A stretch of 15,911 nucleotides of DNA, from assembly GCA_019594305.1 (NCBI GenBank), contig JAFDTZ010000044.1, forward strand, positions 1 to 15,911, written 5' to 3'. The translations under genes and the position numbers were made by a program. Shown in pieces: positions 1-7,958 of the stretch. The DNA is from Thermoplasmata archaeon (GTDB lineage Archaea; Thermoplasmatota; Thermoplasmata; Halarchaeoplasmatales; Halarchaeoplasmataceae). The notes under the pieces were generated by a model. The model worked only from the letters and a program-made list of their open reading frames with translations. It was not told the DNA's origin and searched no databases. The first letter of the stretch is position 1. Each line of letters begins with the position of its first letter.

Positions 1-120
1 ACAAATCTTTGATTGGTGAGCGTTTAGAATTACGAAGTTATGAGTAATTCCGAACAGCGAACAAATCTTTGATTGGTGAGCGTTTAGAATTACGAAGTTA
101 TGAGTAATTCCGAACAGAAC
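1..120. repeat. Tandem repeat, two 60-bp units at the window edge
   Basis: Positions 1-57 and 61-117 are identical. The two units differ only in their last three bases (cga at 58-60, aac at 118-120). The first copy touches the window edge, so the array may be longer. No spacer separates the copies. On the minus strand one frame is open through both units, because 60 is divisible by three. It would read as two near-identical 20-residue peptides containing LFGITHNFVILNAHQSKIC, with a possible GTG at 138 just upstream. Nothing else supports coding there. The repeat lies downstream of the PolD small-subunit gene and next to a short GC-rich run at 120-132. It is most simply a minisatellite-like intergenic repeat. 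Confidence 0.9.
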
Positions 121-160
121 CCCGCCCCCGACATTCACTTTTTTGTCAGTAAAACAAACT

Positions 161-1603
161 TCAAACAAAACTCTTAATTGATACTTTTCTAGAATATGAA
201 TCCAATATCACTACCTTTGCCGGGTCCGGTTTAATATCCCTCATCTTTTGGTAATCTGTTTGTTCTTGCCATGTTGACGAATTTATGAGCATAACTCCAT
301 GATACTCATCCACCTGGGTGCGATGTATATGTCCCGTCACAAATATGTCGGGTATTTCGTTTATGACCAGGTGATCTTCTTTTTCAGGGGCGATTGGCGT
401 ATTCTTACCATAAACAGGTACCAAGTGCCTTCGTTCTAACATCTCGCTCATGGCTGAGATAGGAGAGTCTGGAGTTACATTAGGAAGTATATCCGATAGG
501 TCAGTGATGCTGGATCCGTGGTACATAAGCAATTTTAGGTCACACAGATTCAAAAATGAGGGGTTACCGTAAAACTTAACGTTTGGTGGGAATAAGCTAG
601 TTATCTCTTCAGGTAGAGATGGTTGGGGCTCCGGATTACGTACCATATCGTGGTTGCCGGGTATGCATATTATGGTTATCCGATTAGGTATTTGTTTTAA
701 AATTCTCGCAACCTCTCTATATTGTTCATATATATCGTGTATCTCCAGGTCATCTCTTTGATTTGGATAGATTCCTATTCCATCTATCAGGTCCCCGGGA
801 ATGACTAAATACTTAATCTCACGGGCCATTTTATCGTCAGAATTAATCCATGTATTAAATCGGTCCCAACTATCTTTCATAAAAGATGTACTTCCTACAT
901 GAATATCTCCAGTGAAAGCTATCTTGCCTTGAAATCCTTTTTTTATTCTGTTATTTCTCATCTTAGGTACACTTGGTCTTACAATGTCATCGATAAAAAA
1001 GGTGGCTTCATAACCACTTTTTTTGCGGCCGATTTCTCCGATAGCGATAAGTACCTCATCCTCAATAATATCTTTGGTATAAGCAAGACTATCCGGGTTT
1101 ATGAACCCTTTGATCTTACCACTTTCATCCTCAAGAGTTAGTATCTTATAACCACCCCGTATTTCCGTTATATCACCTATCAAAGCTATGACCTTTGCTT
1201 TTCCCGCTCGTCTTTTGACCCTTACTATATCCATGCAACCGCTGGCTTCTCTTCTTTTAGAGAGGATGGTCTTTAATCGTCTGAAACGATCCGTAAAATA
1301 GGTAACAAAATCGTTTAGCTCACCGGTACAGGTGGAATTTCCAGTTATATCATGTAGTACGGTGATTAACTCATCTGATGAAAATTCACTAGGATTTGAA
1401 TTGTTGGTTACAGGTTTTGTTTCCTTTACTACATTAAAGGATTCGAGCCATTCTACGCTTATAGGAAATGGAAGTTTATCACATGAACATATCATCTCTT
1501 CCGCCATGTTCCTTGGGTCCTCACATTGGCTCAAATATTCCCACGCACCGGGTGATAACACTGTATTGTGTTCTGCAAATAATTTAAGGATCTCTCTGCG
1601 CAT
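161..1603 (-). CDS. polB: DNA polymerase II (PolD) small subunit DP1, 3'-5' exonuclease
   Basis: This is the proofreading subunit of the archaeal family D replicative polymerase. It pairs with DP2, which is not in the window. The 480-aa product has an N-terminal helical region (about 1-95), an OB-fold (about 125-210) and an MRE11-like calcineurin phosphoesterase domain (about 225-470). All metal-site motifs are visible: GDIHVG (232-237), GDLIDG (270-275), GNHD (316-319), YHG with H362, and GHIH (424-427). The exonuclease is therefore predicted to be active. The length is near the short end for euryarchaeal DP1 proteins, which often carry longer N-terminal linkers. The ATG at 1601-1603 follows an AT-rich promoter-like region. 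No strong Shine-Dalgarno site is seen, only a G-rich TTGGG next to the ATG, so a short leader is likely. The gene is divergent from the large surface-protein gene. Identification rests on the full motif set and is firm. Confidence 0.95.
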   Translation of the reverse strand: MRREILKLFAEHNTVLSPGAWEYLSQCEDPRNMAEEMICSCDKLPFPISVEWLESFNVVKETKPVTNNSNPSEFSSDELITVLHDITGNSTCTGELNDFVTYFTDRFRRLKTILSKRREASGCMDIVRVKRRAGKAKVIALIGDITEIRGGYKILTLEDESGKIKGFINPDSLAYTKDIIEDEVLIAIGEIGRKKSGYEATFFIDDIVRPSVPKMRNNRIKKGFQGKIAFTGDIHVGSTSFMKDSWDRFNTWINSDDKMAREIKYLVIPGDLIDGIGIYPNQRDDLEIHDIYEQYREVARILKQIPNRITIICIPGNHDMVRNPEPQPSLPEEITSLFPPNVKFYGNPSFLNLCDLKLLMYHGSSITDLSDILPNVTPDSPISAMSEMLERRHLVPVYGKNTPIAPEKEDHLVINEIPDIFVTGHIHRTQVDEYHGVMLINSSTWQEQTDYQKMRDIKPDPAKVVILDSYSRKVSIKSFV

Positions 1604-1635
1604 CCCAATCTTATCAAGGTTATAGAGGTATAACT

Positions 1636-1650
1636 ATTAAGTATTTTTTA
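1636..1650 (-). promoter_or_regulatory. Probable TATA element for the PolD subunit gene
   Basis: On the minus strand an A-rich stretch reading AAAAAATACTTAAT lies about 35-45 nt upstream of the ATG at 1603. It fits an archaeal TATA box that would place the transcription start about 10-20 nt before the ATG. AT-rich sequence around it makes the exact box uncertain. Confidence 0.4.
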
Positions 1651-1694
1651 CTTTTTGATTATTGAATGAAAATGTAAATATAGGCCAAATTTAA

Positions 1695-1709
1695 GCGAAA
1701 TATTTAATA
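1695..1709 (+). promoter_or_regulatory. BRE/TATA promoter of the large surface-protein gene
   Basis: The sequence GCGAAATATTTAATA matches the archaeal pattern of a purine-rich BRE (1695-1700) followed by a TATA box (1701-1709). A start site about 25 nt downstream would fall near 1730, leaving a leader of about 20 nt. That leader contains the Shine-Dalgarno sequence GGTGA at 1742-1746, six bases before the ATG at 1753. Confidence 0.6.
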
Positions 1710-1752
1710 CTGTCGAAACATCTATCCTGATAATAAATTACGGTGAATAACT

Positions 1753-4700
1753 ATGGCAGATAAAAGAAATTCCCTTCAACGGATGCTTGGACTGATGGCT
1801 GTAATGATGTTGGTATTTGGTTTGTTTACGCCAATAATAGCTACCAGTGAAAACGCTCGCGTAATAACTTTTGAAGACGAGATCGCTTCAGGAGACGATT
1901 GGATTATAGATGGCGTGACAGAATACATCAACGTATCGGGATCCGAAGATCATAACATAATAATAAGGAACAACGGTGCTTTGATAATTAACAACTCTAC
2001 ACTCACACTTATGATAGATGGATATAACCCCCATCGTATCACTGTCCATGATGGCGGTCAACTAATATTATGGAACAGTTCCATTGAGACTCAACTGACC
2101 GACGCATCCGTACTTAGACCTTTTTTGAAGACGAATATCACTGCTCTTTCTGACTCTACTATCATGTTAAGAGAAAATTCTGCCTTCACTTTCCCGGGGT
2201 GGGTATACATAGATAATTCCGAACTGATCCTTAAAAACTCCGAGTTTAGAGGCATGCCTACCGGAAACATACCACCTACTTTACCAGTTAACGACAACAA
2301 CGATTGCCCCATGTTGATGGCAGTCAACGATTCGTATGTCCTGATAGAGGATTCCAAGATATCCGATTATTACATCAACAACGATATAAGGTATGAGGAA
2401 TGGGCACCTTCACAGATGGGCCCTGGCGACACCACCGTGGGTCAATCAATTTACAGCCTTTTCAATAATGACAACGACTTTTACGAGATAGAACCAGGTC
2501 AAACGATGGAGATTATAGAATGGTTTACTGATCCTTCATTGAGTCAAGCGATAGACCATGTTAATCCCAGAGATAGGCTGAAGAATCTGCACATAGAGAT
2601 ATACTACAGAACTGATGAAGGATATGATGGTGGAGATATAGTGGAATATTCCAACTCCAGCGTCACCAACAAGCAGGCGATGTCCATTATTGATACAATG
2701 GATTCAAAACTATACACATACGCGGGGATATGGGAAGTTGATCTCAGTTCATTCCACAGAGATGGTTCTCTTTTCTACAAAGATATGGAATTGACCTTAA
2801 CCAATTCAGCTACAGCAAGTAACATATCTGTGGACAAGATAAACCTCGTATCAGCCTATGATAACTCTATCCTCATTGAAAATTCAGAATTGATAGTCAT
2901 TAACAGTGAGATAGATATAGATTATCGAAGGAGTCAACCATGCCTTAATCCGGGTGTACAGACGGACCAAACGACCTACATGATGGATTACAACACAGAA
3001 CACCGTGTGATAAAACTGTTCAATTCCGATTTCAAGGCCTACGGTTTATATCCGATGGGAACAGAAACAGAACACACTCCTCAGCCCGACGGTGACCCGC
3101 CGATAATCGGTGATAAAGCATCATATAACCGAACGTGGATATACAGATGGGTTACGGTAAAACCGATGGACAACAGCGGAGCACCGTTAGCGAATGCGGA
3201 GGTAACCGCGGAGTTGAATATCAAATACAAGGATGTGAGCTCGGACCTATACGATCACATTATGACGAACATAGACCCTTACAATAATCCCGAAGCATGG
3301 GACTACATAAATAGAAGCGGCATGGGCTCCTTTGATCCGGATGATGGCCATTATGTCACCAACACACAAGGCCTTGCTTTGATCTTCCTGATCAGTGACA
3401 GGTTAAATTATCCCATAGATTGGCCTAACAGCCGTTTCGTAGGCGATTATTACATAAATGTAACAGACGCTGACCTTGGATTTCTCCCACGGGACATAAG
3501 CCTACCTCCCTTCCCCTTATTGAACTATACAGATAGTAACATCCAAATGAATATTATGTACGATGGACTAATTCCTCTCCCGGACCTTGCCATAACTGAG
3601 GACGATATATCTTTTGTCGTAGATGGTGAAGAGGTAGATACTGTAAGAAATAACACGAATGTAGAGATATTTGTAGAAATTCACAACATCGGAGATCTTG
3701 CAGCGGATAACGTACCTGTTAATTTCTATATTTATAATTACGAAGTGGACGATTTCGAACTCATCGACCAAGAGATAGTATCTGTACCTGACGGTGATAG
3801 CACCACAACCAGTACATTCTGGACATCATATTTACATCCCTTTGGTGGAGAAGGATTCCCCATAAGAATACATGTGAACCCAGATCAAGATCCGATAGAA
3901 CGAGATTACGAAAACAATGTAGCAGAGAGATTTATCTATGTTGTCGAGTACCCCGACCTTATACCTGTGAACTTCGAAATCAGTGATACCGAAATATACG
4001 CCGGTGAAGACTTAACTATTGGAACTATGGTCGAAAATATCGGTTTGTGGCAGTCTCAACCAACATCGTTGACTTTCTACGTTGACCATGGTACTGATAA
4101 CGAGATGATAATCGATACTCTAAACGTACCAGGACTCGCCAGCGGACAGACAAGCCCGTTAATTCAAACTACCTGGACTGCGGAACTCGTCGAATCACCA
4201 TTGAACGAAACAAGAACAATAACAGTCAGAGTGAATTACCCGATGGGAGAAGAAAACGAGGAGGATACCTCTAACAACTGGGATAATCGGACAGTAGAAG
4301 TAATGAACCCAGCGGATCTTTCGGTATCTCCCGATGATATAAGCTTCTCTGAAGTACTTCCACAAGTGGGTCAGGAGCTAGATATTACTGCACGTGTTTG
4401 GAATTACGGAGGCGAAGAGGTTTCAACCATCTTAAGGTTCTTTGACGGTGAAGATATTATTGAAGATGTACCCATTACCATAGCCTCACAAGAGGATATA
4501 AATATAACTATATCCTGGACACCCACGGTGAGAGGTTATAGAGCGGTAACAGTTCATGTAGACCCCTACGAAGAGGAACATGAATTGGACCGAAGTAACA
4601 ACATAGCAACCGTTCAACAACCTATCTTCAGCGAGGACTACCAATTTGATCTTATAGTCAACAATGCAAACACACCCGTAACAAGAGGTACATTCGTATC

Positions 4701-7275
4701 ATCAGGCTTCGTAGTGGTCATGGAAAGCGGAAGACTTTCAATCCAGGGTGGAGCTACAAAAGCGAACTTCCAGATATCCCAGGACAGAAACCACCAATTC
4801 GGTATGATAATAATGAACCATGGAAGGCTTGAGATAAACAGAGCACTCTTACATTCAGGATATTACTCATCTATAGTTCTACGCGATCAAGGAGAGTTAC
4901 ACATTACAGATGCAAGCATTGTTTATGATATGATGGAGATATATACCTCCGACGATTCTGCGATCACAGTACGAGACAGTGATGTAGAAGGTAACCTGAC
5001 CATAGAAGGTAACGAATTCAGTACATACGGCTCCAGATTTACTTCAAACGACATTTTCGTACGTCCGAGCATTATAATCGGGGTGAACACAACATTCACG
5101 GGAAACCTCGATAACTTTCACGATACCACAGGAAGTTTAACAGCTGTTGAAACTCCATCCATACAGATGACAGGTGCGTCTGAGATAGAGGTATATCGTT
5201 GGTGGAGAGTGACTACTGTAAGCTATGGAAATATACCCATAGGTGGTAGTGTGATAAATATAGTGGGTCTAATCGATGGTTATACGGATTCCGGCCTGAC
5301 GAACGAAGATGGATACTTGTTATTACATGCTCGAACAGATATACTAACACCGACTGTGAATAACTTCGTCGGTAATTACGATATAAGTGCCACCTATACG
5401 GAGAAAGGGCAGACATTTGTCGTAGATAACTTGCAAATATCATTACCCTCATATCCATCAAATCAACATGAGGTATCAACGACCCTCACCTACGAAGATT
5501 TGAGGCTCCCGGACCTAGCTATAACCGATGAATATGTAACCACCGATCTTTCAGTCGTAACCGCAGGAGAACCTGTATGGCTATCCGCTGTAGTATCTAA
5601 CATAGGATACCAGGATGCCCACAATGTGAGCGTAGAGTTCTACCTATTAATAGATGAGGGCGAGTACGAGCTAATAGGTACGGATACACTAGATACGATT
5701 CGGATGGACCGCCAGGTAACTGCAAATGTAATGTGGACCTCAAGTATGACCTACTTTGATCTAAGGATAGAGGAGAGAACCATTATGGTATGGGTAAACC
5801 CGGATGTAGAACCTCTTTCCGACGCAAACATTGGCAATAATGAGGCTACAACTACTATAAATGTCAGGGCACCACCGAACCTACAATTCCTTGACACGGA
5901 GATAGGTATAGAAGTAGATGGCAATCCGATAGAGAATAATACAGTCACTGAACGAGATGATTTGTACATAACCATGAGGGCGGTAAACAACGGAGGAACG
6001 GATATAACTAACGCAAGCATAGAGATCATTTATTCCGGTGGTGTAATCACACGTTCCGTCGTAGACATGCCACTTGACGAGGTTATCAACATAACAGGTT
6101 TATTGGAAATTGACGTTAGAGGAGAGGAAACAATAACCATCTGGTTAAACTCTTCTGTAGAGAACCCATCACATTCAATATCTATTTCCCGCACTATCAC
6201 GGTTGAAGATATGCAGATGCGCTTCACCGCCCTATCGATGCCCTACGCAGACCAAGATATGGGTGATAATGTATGGATAGAAGGTGTACTAGAGAGAATA
6301 GACGGCAAACCAATGAGAGATATAGATGTTCATATATACCTCAGAGATGAGAACAACGAAACAGTAACCAGCACAGTGTCAACCACGGATGCAGAAGGCC
6401 ACTTCGGCGGAACACTTATAACACCCGAAAGGTCAGGCGAGTTTACAATATGGATAATTCCAGACCATCCGAATGGTGATTATTATCGCATGGGATCATT
6501 CGATGTAATAGGTGAGGAAGTTTCCGGCATACCATGGTGGATTCTGCTAATAGTAGTAGTTGCAGCGGTAGGAAGCGTTGGAGGCGTTATACTATACCTC
6601 AAGTATAAAGGAGAAGGAGAATGGGTCGAGTGCGGCGCATGCGGCGCAACCATTCCGGCTGATTCCCAAGAATGTCCCAAGTGCGGTACTGTGTTCGAGA
6701 TGGATACTGTAAAGTGCAGTGAATGCGGTGAATGGATACCTGTAGATTCATTCGACTGTCCCACCTGCGGAGCGGAGTTCATAACCACAGGAAAGGCAAT
6801 AGAGGAATATAAAGAGACCATGGAAAGACAGTACAAAAAGTACGTTGATAAACACCGCGCAAAAGCGAGGAAAGCACTAGGTAGAAAATTCACCGAAGAG
6901 GAGTTCATGAATTGGTGGAGAACCCAACCGGGATACATGACCTTCGATGAGTGGTTAGAACAGGAAGAAGAAAGACGTCGTAGAGGCGGCATCGAGTGTA
7001 AAGAATGTGGTTCGATCAATCCGGTGGATGAAGCCATATGTCAGAAGTGCGGTTCAAGTCTTATAGAAGTGGACCAACCAGTAAAGAGAAAAGAACCAGG
7101 TAGAAGACGAAAAACAGCTGACGAAGACCTAGATGACTTAGACCTAGACGACGATTTATTAGATCTGGAAGATGAGTCGGACTTTTCAGTACCACCCACT
7201 CAAGGTGCAGTCAAGAAAGTGAAGAAGAGACCGAAAAAGGTAACAAAGAAAGTTAAAAAAGTAAAGAAGGAATAA
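1753..7275 (+). CDS. Giant membrane-anchored surface protein with CARDB domains and cytoplasmic zinc ribbons
   Basis: The 1840-aa product starts with a Sec-type signal peptide (basic 4-10, hydrophobic about 12-30). The outside part has beta-helix-like repeats (about 35-450, phrases such as GALIINNSTLTL and SELILKNSEF), an Ig-like block from about 464, and CARDB-like domains beginning near 610, 734 and 853. A second beta-helix-like block (about 960-1145), a second Ig-like block (from about 1148), CARDB-like domains near 1253 and 1374, and a regulatory-type Ig domain (about 1487-1590) follow. One membrane segment (about 1595-1616) leads to a cytoplasmic tail. The tail has three zinc ribbons (Cys pairs 1627/1630 with 1641/1644, 1655/1658 with 1669/1672, 1749/1752 with 1763/1766), a charged helical linker, an Asp-rich stretch (about 1789-1810) and a Lys-rich end (about 1818-1840). 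Many N-x-S/T sequons suggest glycosylation. CARDB domains usually occur in surface adhesion or structural proteins. Function is inferred; topology is well supported. Confidence 0.88.
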   Translation: MADKRNSLQRMLGLMAVMMLVFGLFTPIIATSENARVITFEDEIASGDDWIIDGVTEYINVSGSEDHNIIIRNNGALIINNSTLTLMIDGYNPHRITVHDGGQLILWNSSIETQLTDASVLRPFLKTNITALSDSTIMLRENSAFTFPGWVYIDNSELILKNSEFRGMPTGNIPPTLPVNDNNDCPMLMAVNDSYVLIEDSKISDYYINNDIRYEEWAPSQMGPGDTTVGQSIYSLFNNDNDFYEIEPGQTMEIIEWFTDPSLSQAIDHVNPRDRLKNLHIEIYYRTDEGYDGGDIVEYSNSSVTNKQAMSIIDTMDSKLYTYAGIWEVDLSSFHRDGSLFYKDMELTLTNSATASNISVDKINLVSAYDNSILIENSELIVINSEIDIDYRRSQPCLNPGVQTDQTTYMMDYNTEHRVIKLFNSDFKAYGLYPMGTETEHTPQPDGDPPIIGDKASYNRTWIYRWVTVKPMDNSGAPLANAEVTAELNIKYKDVSSDLYDHIMTNIDPYNNPEAWDYINRSGMGSFDPDDGHYVTNTQGLALIFLISDRLNYPIDWPNSRFVGDYYINVTDADLGFLPRDISLPPFPLLNYTDSNIQMNIMYDGLIPLPDLAITEDDISFVVDGEEVDTVRNNTNVEIFVEIHNIGDLAADNVPVNFYIYNYEVDDFELIDQEIVSVPDGDSTTTSTFWTSYLHPFGGEGFPIRIHVNPDQDPIERDYENNVAERFIYVVEYPDLIPVNFEISDTEIYAGEDLTIGTMVENIGLWQSQPTSLTFYVDHGTDNEMIIDTLNVPGLASGQTSPLIQTTWTAELVESPLNETRTITVRVNYPMGEENEEDTSNNWDNRTVEVMNPADLSVSPDDISFSEVLPQVGQELDITARVWNYGGEEVSTILRFFDGEDIIEDVPITIASQEDINITISWTPTVRGYRAVTVHVDPYEEEHELDRSNNIATVQQPIFSEDYQFDLIVNNANTPVTRGTFVSSGFVVVMESGRLSIQGGATKANFQISQDRNHQFGMIIMNHGRLEINRALLHSGYYSSIVLRDQGELHITDASIVYDMMEIYTSDDSAITVRDSDVEGNLTIEGNEFSTYGSRFTSNDIFVRPSIIIGVNTTFTGNLDNFHDTTGSLTAVETPSIQMTGASEIEVYRWWRVTTVSYGNIPIGGSVINIVGLIDGYTDSGLTNEDGYLLLHARTDILTPTVNNFVGNYDISATYTEKGQTFVVDNLQISLPSYPSNQHEVSTTLTYEDLRLPDLAITDEYVTTDLSVVTAGEPVWLSAVVSNIGYQDAHNVSVEFYLLIDEGEYELIGTDTLDTIRMDRQVTANVMWTSSMTYFDLRIEERTIMVWVNPDVEPLSDANIGNNEATTTINVRAPPNLQFLDTEIGIEVDGNPIENNTVTERDDLYITMRAVNNGGTDITNASIEIIYSGGVITRSVVDMPLDEVINITGLLEIDVRGEETITIWLNSSVENPSHSISISRTITVEDMQMRFTALSMPYADQDMGDNVWIEGVLERIDGKPMRDIDVHIYLRDENNETVTSTVSTTDAEGHFGGTLITPERSGEFTIWIIPDHPNGDYYRMGSFDVIGEEVSGIPWWILLIVVVAAVGSVGGVILYLKYKGEGEWVECGACGATIPADSQECPKCGTVFEMDTVKCSECGEWIPVDSFDCPTCGAEFITTGKAIEEYKETMERQYKKYVDKHRAKARKALGRKFTEEEFMNWWRTQPGYMTFDEWLEQEEERRRRGGIECKECGSINPVDEAICQKCGSSLIEVDQPVKRKEPGRRRKTADEDLDDLDLDDDLLDLEDESDFSVPPTQGAVKKVKKRPKKVTKKVKKVKKE

Positions 7276-7286
7276 GGAACAAATCA

Positions 7287-7320
7287 GGATAGCTTTAAGC
7301 AAGCCATCCTTTCCTCTTTC
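7287..7320 (+). terminator. Possible hairpin plus pyrimidine tract after the giant gene
   Basis: GGATAGCTT (7287-7295) pairs with AAGCCATCC (7301-7309) with one A-C mismatch around a five-base loop. A T/C-rich run follows at 7309-7320. It begins 11 nt after the TAA of the surface-protein gene, where a terminator is expected. Archaeal termination mainly needs a T-rich tract, so the hairpin's contribution is uncertain. Confidence 0.4.
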
Positions 7321-7439
7321 CTACCTTTATGGTTAATAGTATTTAACACGGTGTACTTTGTCCAGAACCGTCCTTAAGGTAGAGGAATAAACCCGCTTTG
7401 CCTAAGTTTGACATTAACACCAAGAAGTCAGAAAAATCT

Positions 7440-7562
7440 ATTTGACAGTTTGTGAAAAGCATGAGCATTTCACACAAATCAGTACCTGTTTTTCTCTCTT
7501 TTATGTTAATGTTTCCCTAAAAATCACAGTAAAATTTTTCAAAATGGCCCAAACTGTCAAAT
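7440..7562. repeat. 13-bp perfect inverted repeat bounding 123 bp
   Basis: ATTTGACAGTTTG (7440-7452) is the exact reverse complement of CAAACTGTCAAAT (7550-7562). The 97 bases between hold a further hairpin. The shape resembles a small non-autonomous element with terminal inverted repeats, or a long-stem RNA. I do not see a convincing target-site duplication at the outer edges, so the element reading is weak. Confidence 0.75.
7451..7474. repeat. Hairpin with ATGA loop
   Basis: TGTGAAAAGC (7451-7460) pairs with GCATTTCACA (7465-7474) over ten positions with one A-A mismatch, closing a four-base ATGA loop. It starts inside the left arm of the 13-bp inverted repeat, so the two structures would compete in RNA. 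A T/C-rich stretch (7488-7503) follows on the plus strand. Confidence 0.6.
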
Positions 7563-7751
7563 TCCATCCGTGAATTTCTTCGAATCATTCCTTTTAGATG
7601 TGTCTCTGACATCGCTCGGAATTATCTGTCAAATTAGCCGCTTGAAAAAATCTAAAAAAATAAAGAAAATCTTTGGTTTGTGGTGCCCTTTTATCTCATT
7701 CTAGATTGTTCAAATTTCCTATGAGATGAAAAATACCGGTGGAACATAAAC

Positions 7752-7832
7752 ATGAAAAAAGAACCTTTATGTAATTCGTGTGCAGCTGTGCTTTTGATCA
7801 CGAAATGTGGGCAAAAAAGCGTAATAAAATAG
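7752..7832 (+). CDS. Possible 26-aa cysteine-containing microprotein
   Basis: An ATG at 7752 opens 26 codons ending in TAG at 7830-7832. The ribosome-site-like GGTGG (7738-7742) stands nine bases before it, similar to the GGTG-type sites used elsewhere in the window. The product begins MKKEPLCNSC and has a CxxC pair at 7 and 10 plus a third Cys at 19. No family is recognised. Reading frames this short arise easily by chance, and the only support is the ribosome site, the spacing and its place in an otherwise unexplained gap. Confidence 0.2.
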   Translation: MKKEPLCNSCAAVLLITKCGQKSVIK

Positions 7833-7958
7833 ATTTGCCCGTCACTATACCTCATATATTCCTTTGCCTCTTTGAACTAAACAATAGTACGAGTGAAGTT
7901 GAACTAATATTACATTCTCAAGAGCAAGAGATTTCTATCTGATTATGTTTACGTCTGT

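Larger units (their letters stand above)
7276..7958. other. 683-bp gap between convergent genes
   Basis: The surface-protein gene ends at 7275 and the pilin-like gene ends at 7959 on the other strand. This gap is therefore downstream of both and is not expected to hold either gene's promoter. It is AT-rich. It contains a terminator-like hairpin (7287-7309), four TTTGACA/TGTCAAA boxes (7407-7634), a 13-bp inverted repeat, a nested hairpin and a 26-codon reading frame with a good ribosome site (7752-7832). I see no tRNA, rRNA or recognisable protein. A degenerate small mobile element or an untranslated RNA would also fit. Confidence 0.8.

Noticed and set aside
1..120. CRISPR array
   Set aside because: Two 57-bp identical stretches are separated by three bases only. 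There are no spacers and the repeat is too long for a CRISPR repeat.
118..140. Origin recognition box (ORB) from the G-rich run near the PolD gene
   Set aside because: The minus strand has a G string, but I see no TTCCA-type dyad beside it as in known ORB elements, and no orc1/cdc6 gene is in the window.
6483..7037. 184-codon minus-strand frame opposite the zinc-ribbon region
   Set aside because: It is antisense to a well-supported coding region with intact Cys motifs, has low-complexity Ser/His-rich content, and has no ribosome site or family resemblance.
7598..7613. Small hairpin GATGT/ACATC
   Set aside because: The stem is only five bases, and such hairpins are common by chance in a gap of this size.
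7693..7727. Seven-base inverted repeat ATCTCAT/ATGAGAT
   Set aside because: It is short, with a 21-base spacer and no nearby start or conserved context, so likely chance.
7691..7855. 54-codon minus-strand frame in the convergent gap
   Set aside because: AT-rich, only a weak AAGGAA-like site before the ATG, no recognisable motif, and it overlaps the better-supported microORF on the other strand.
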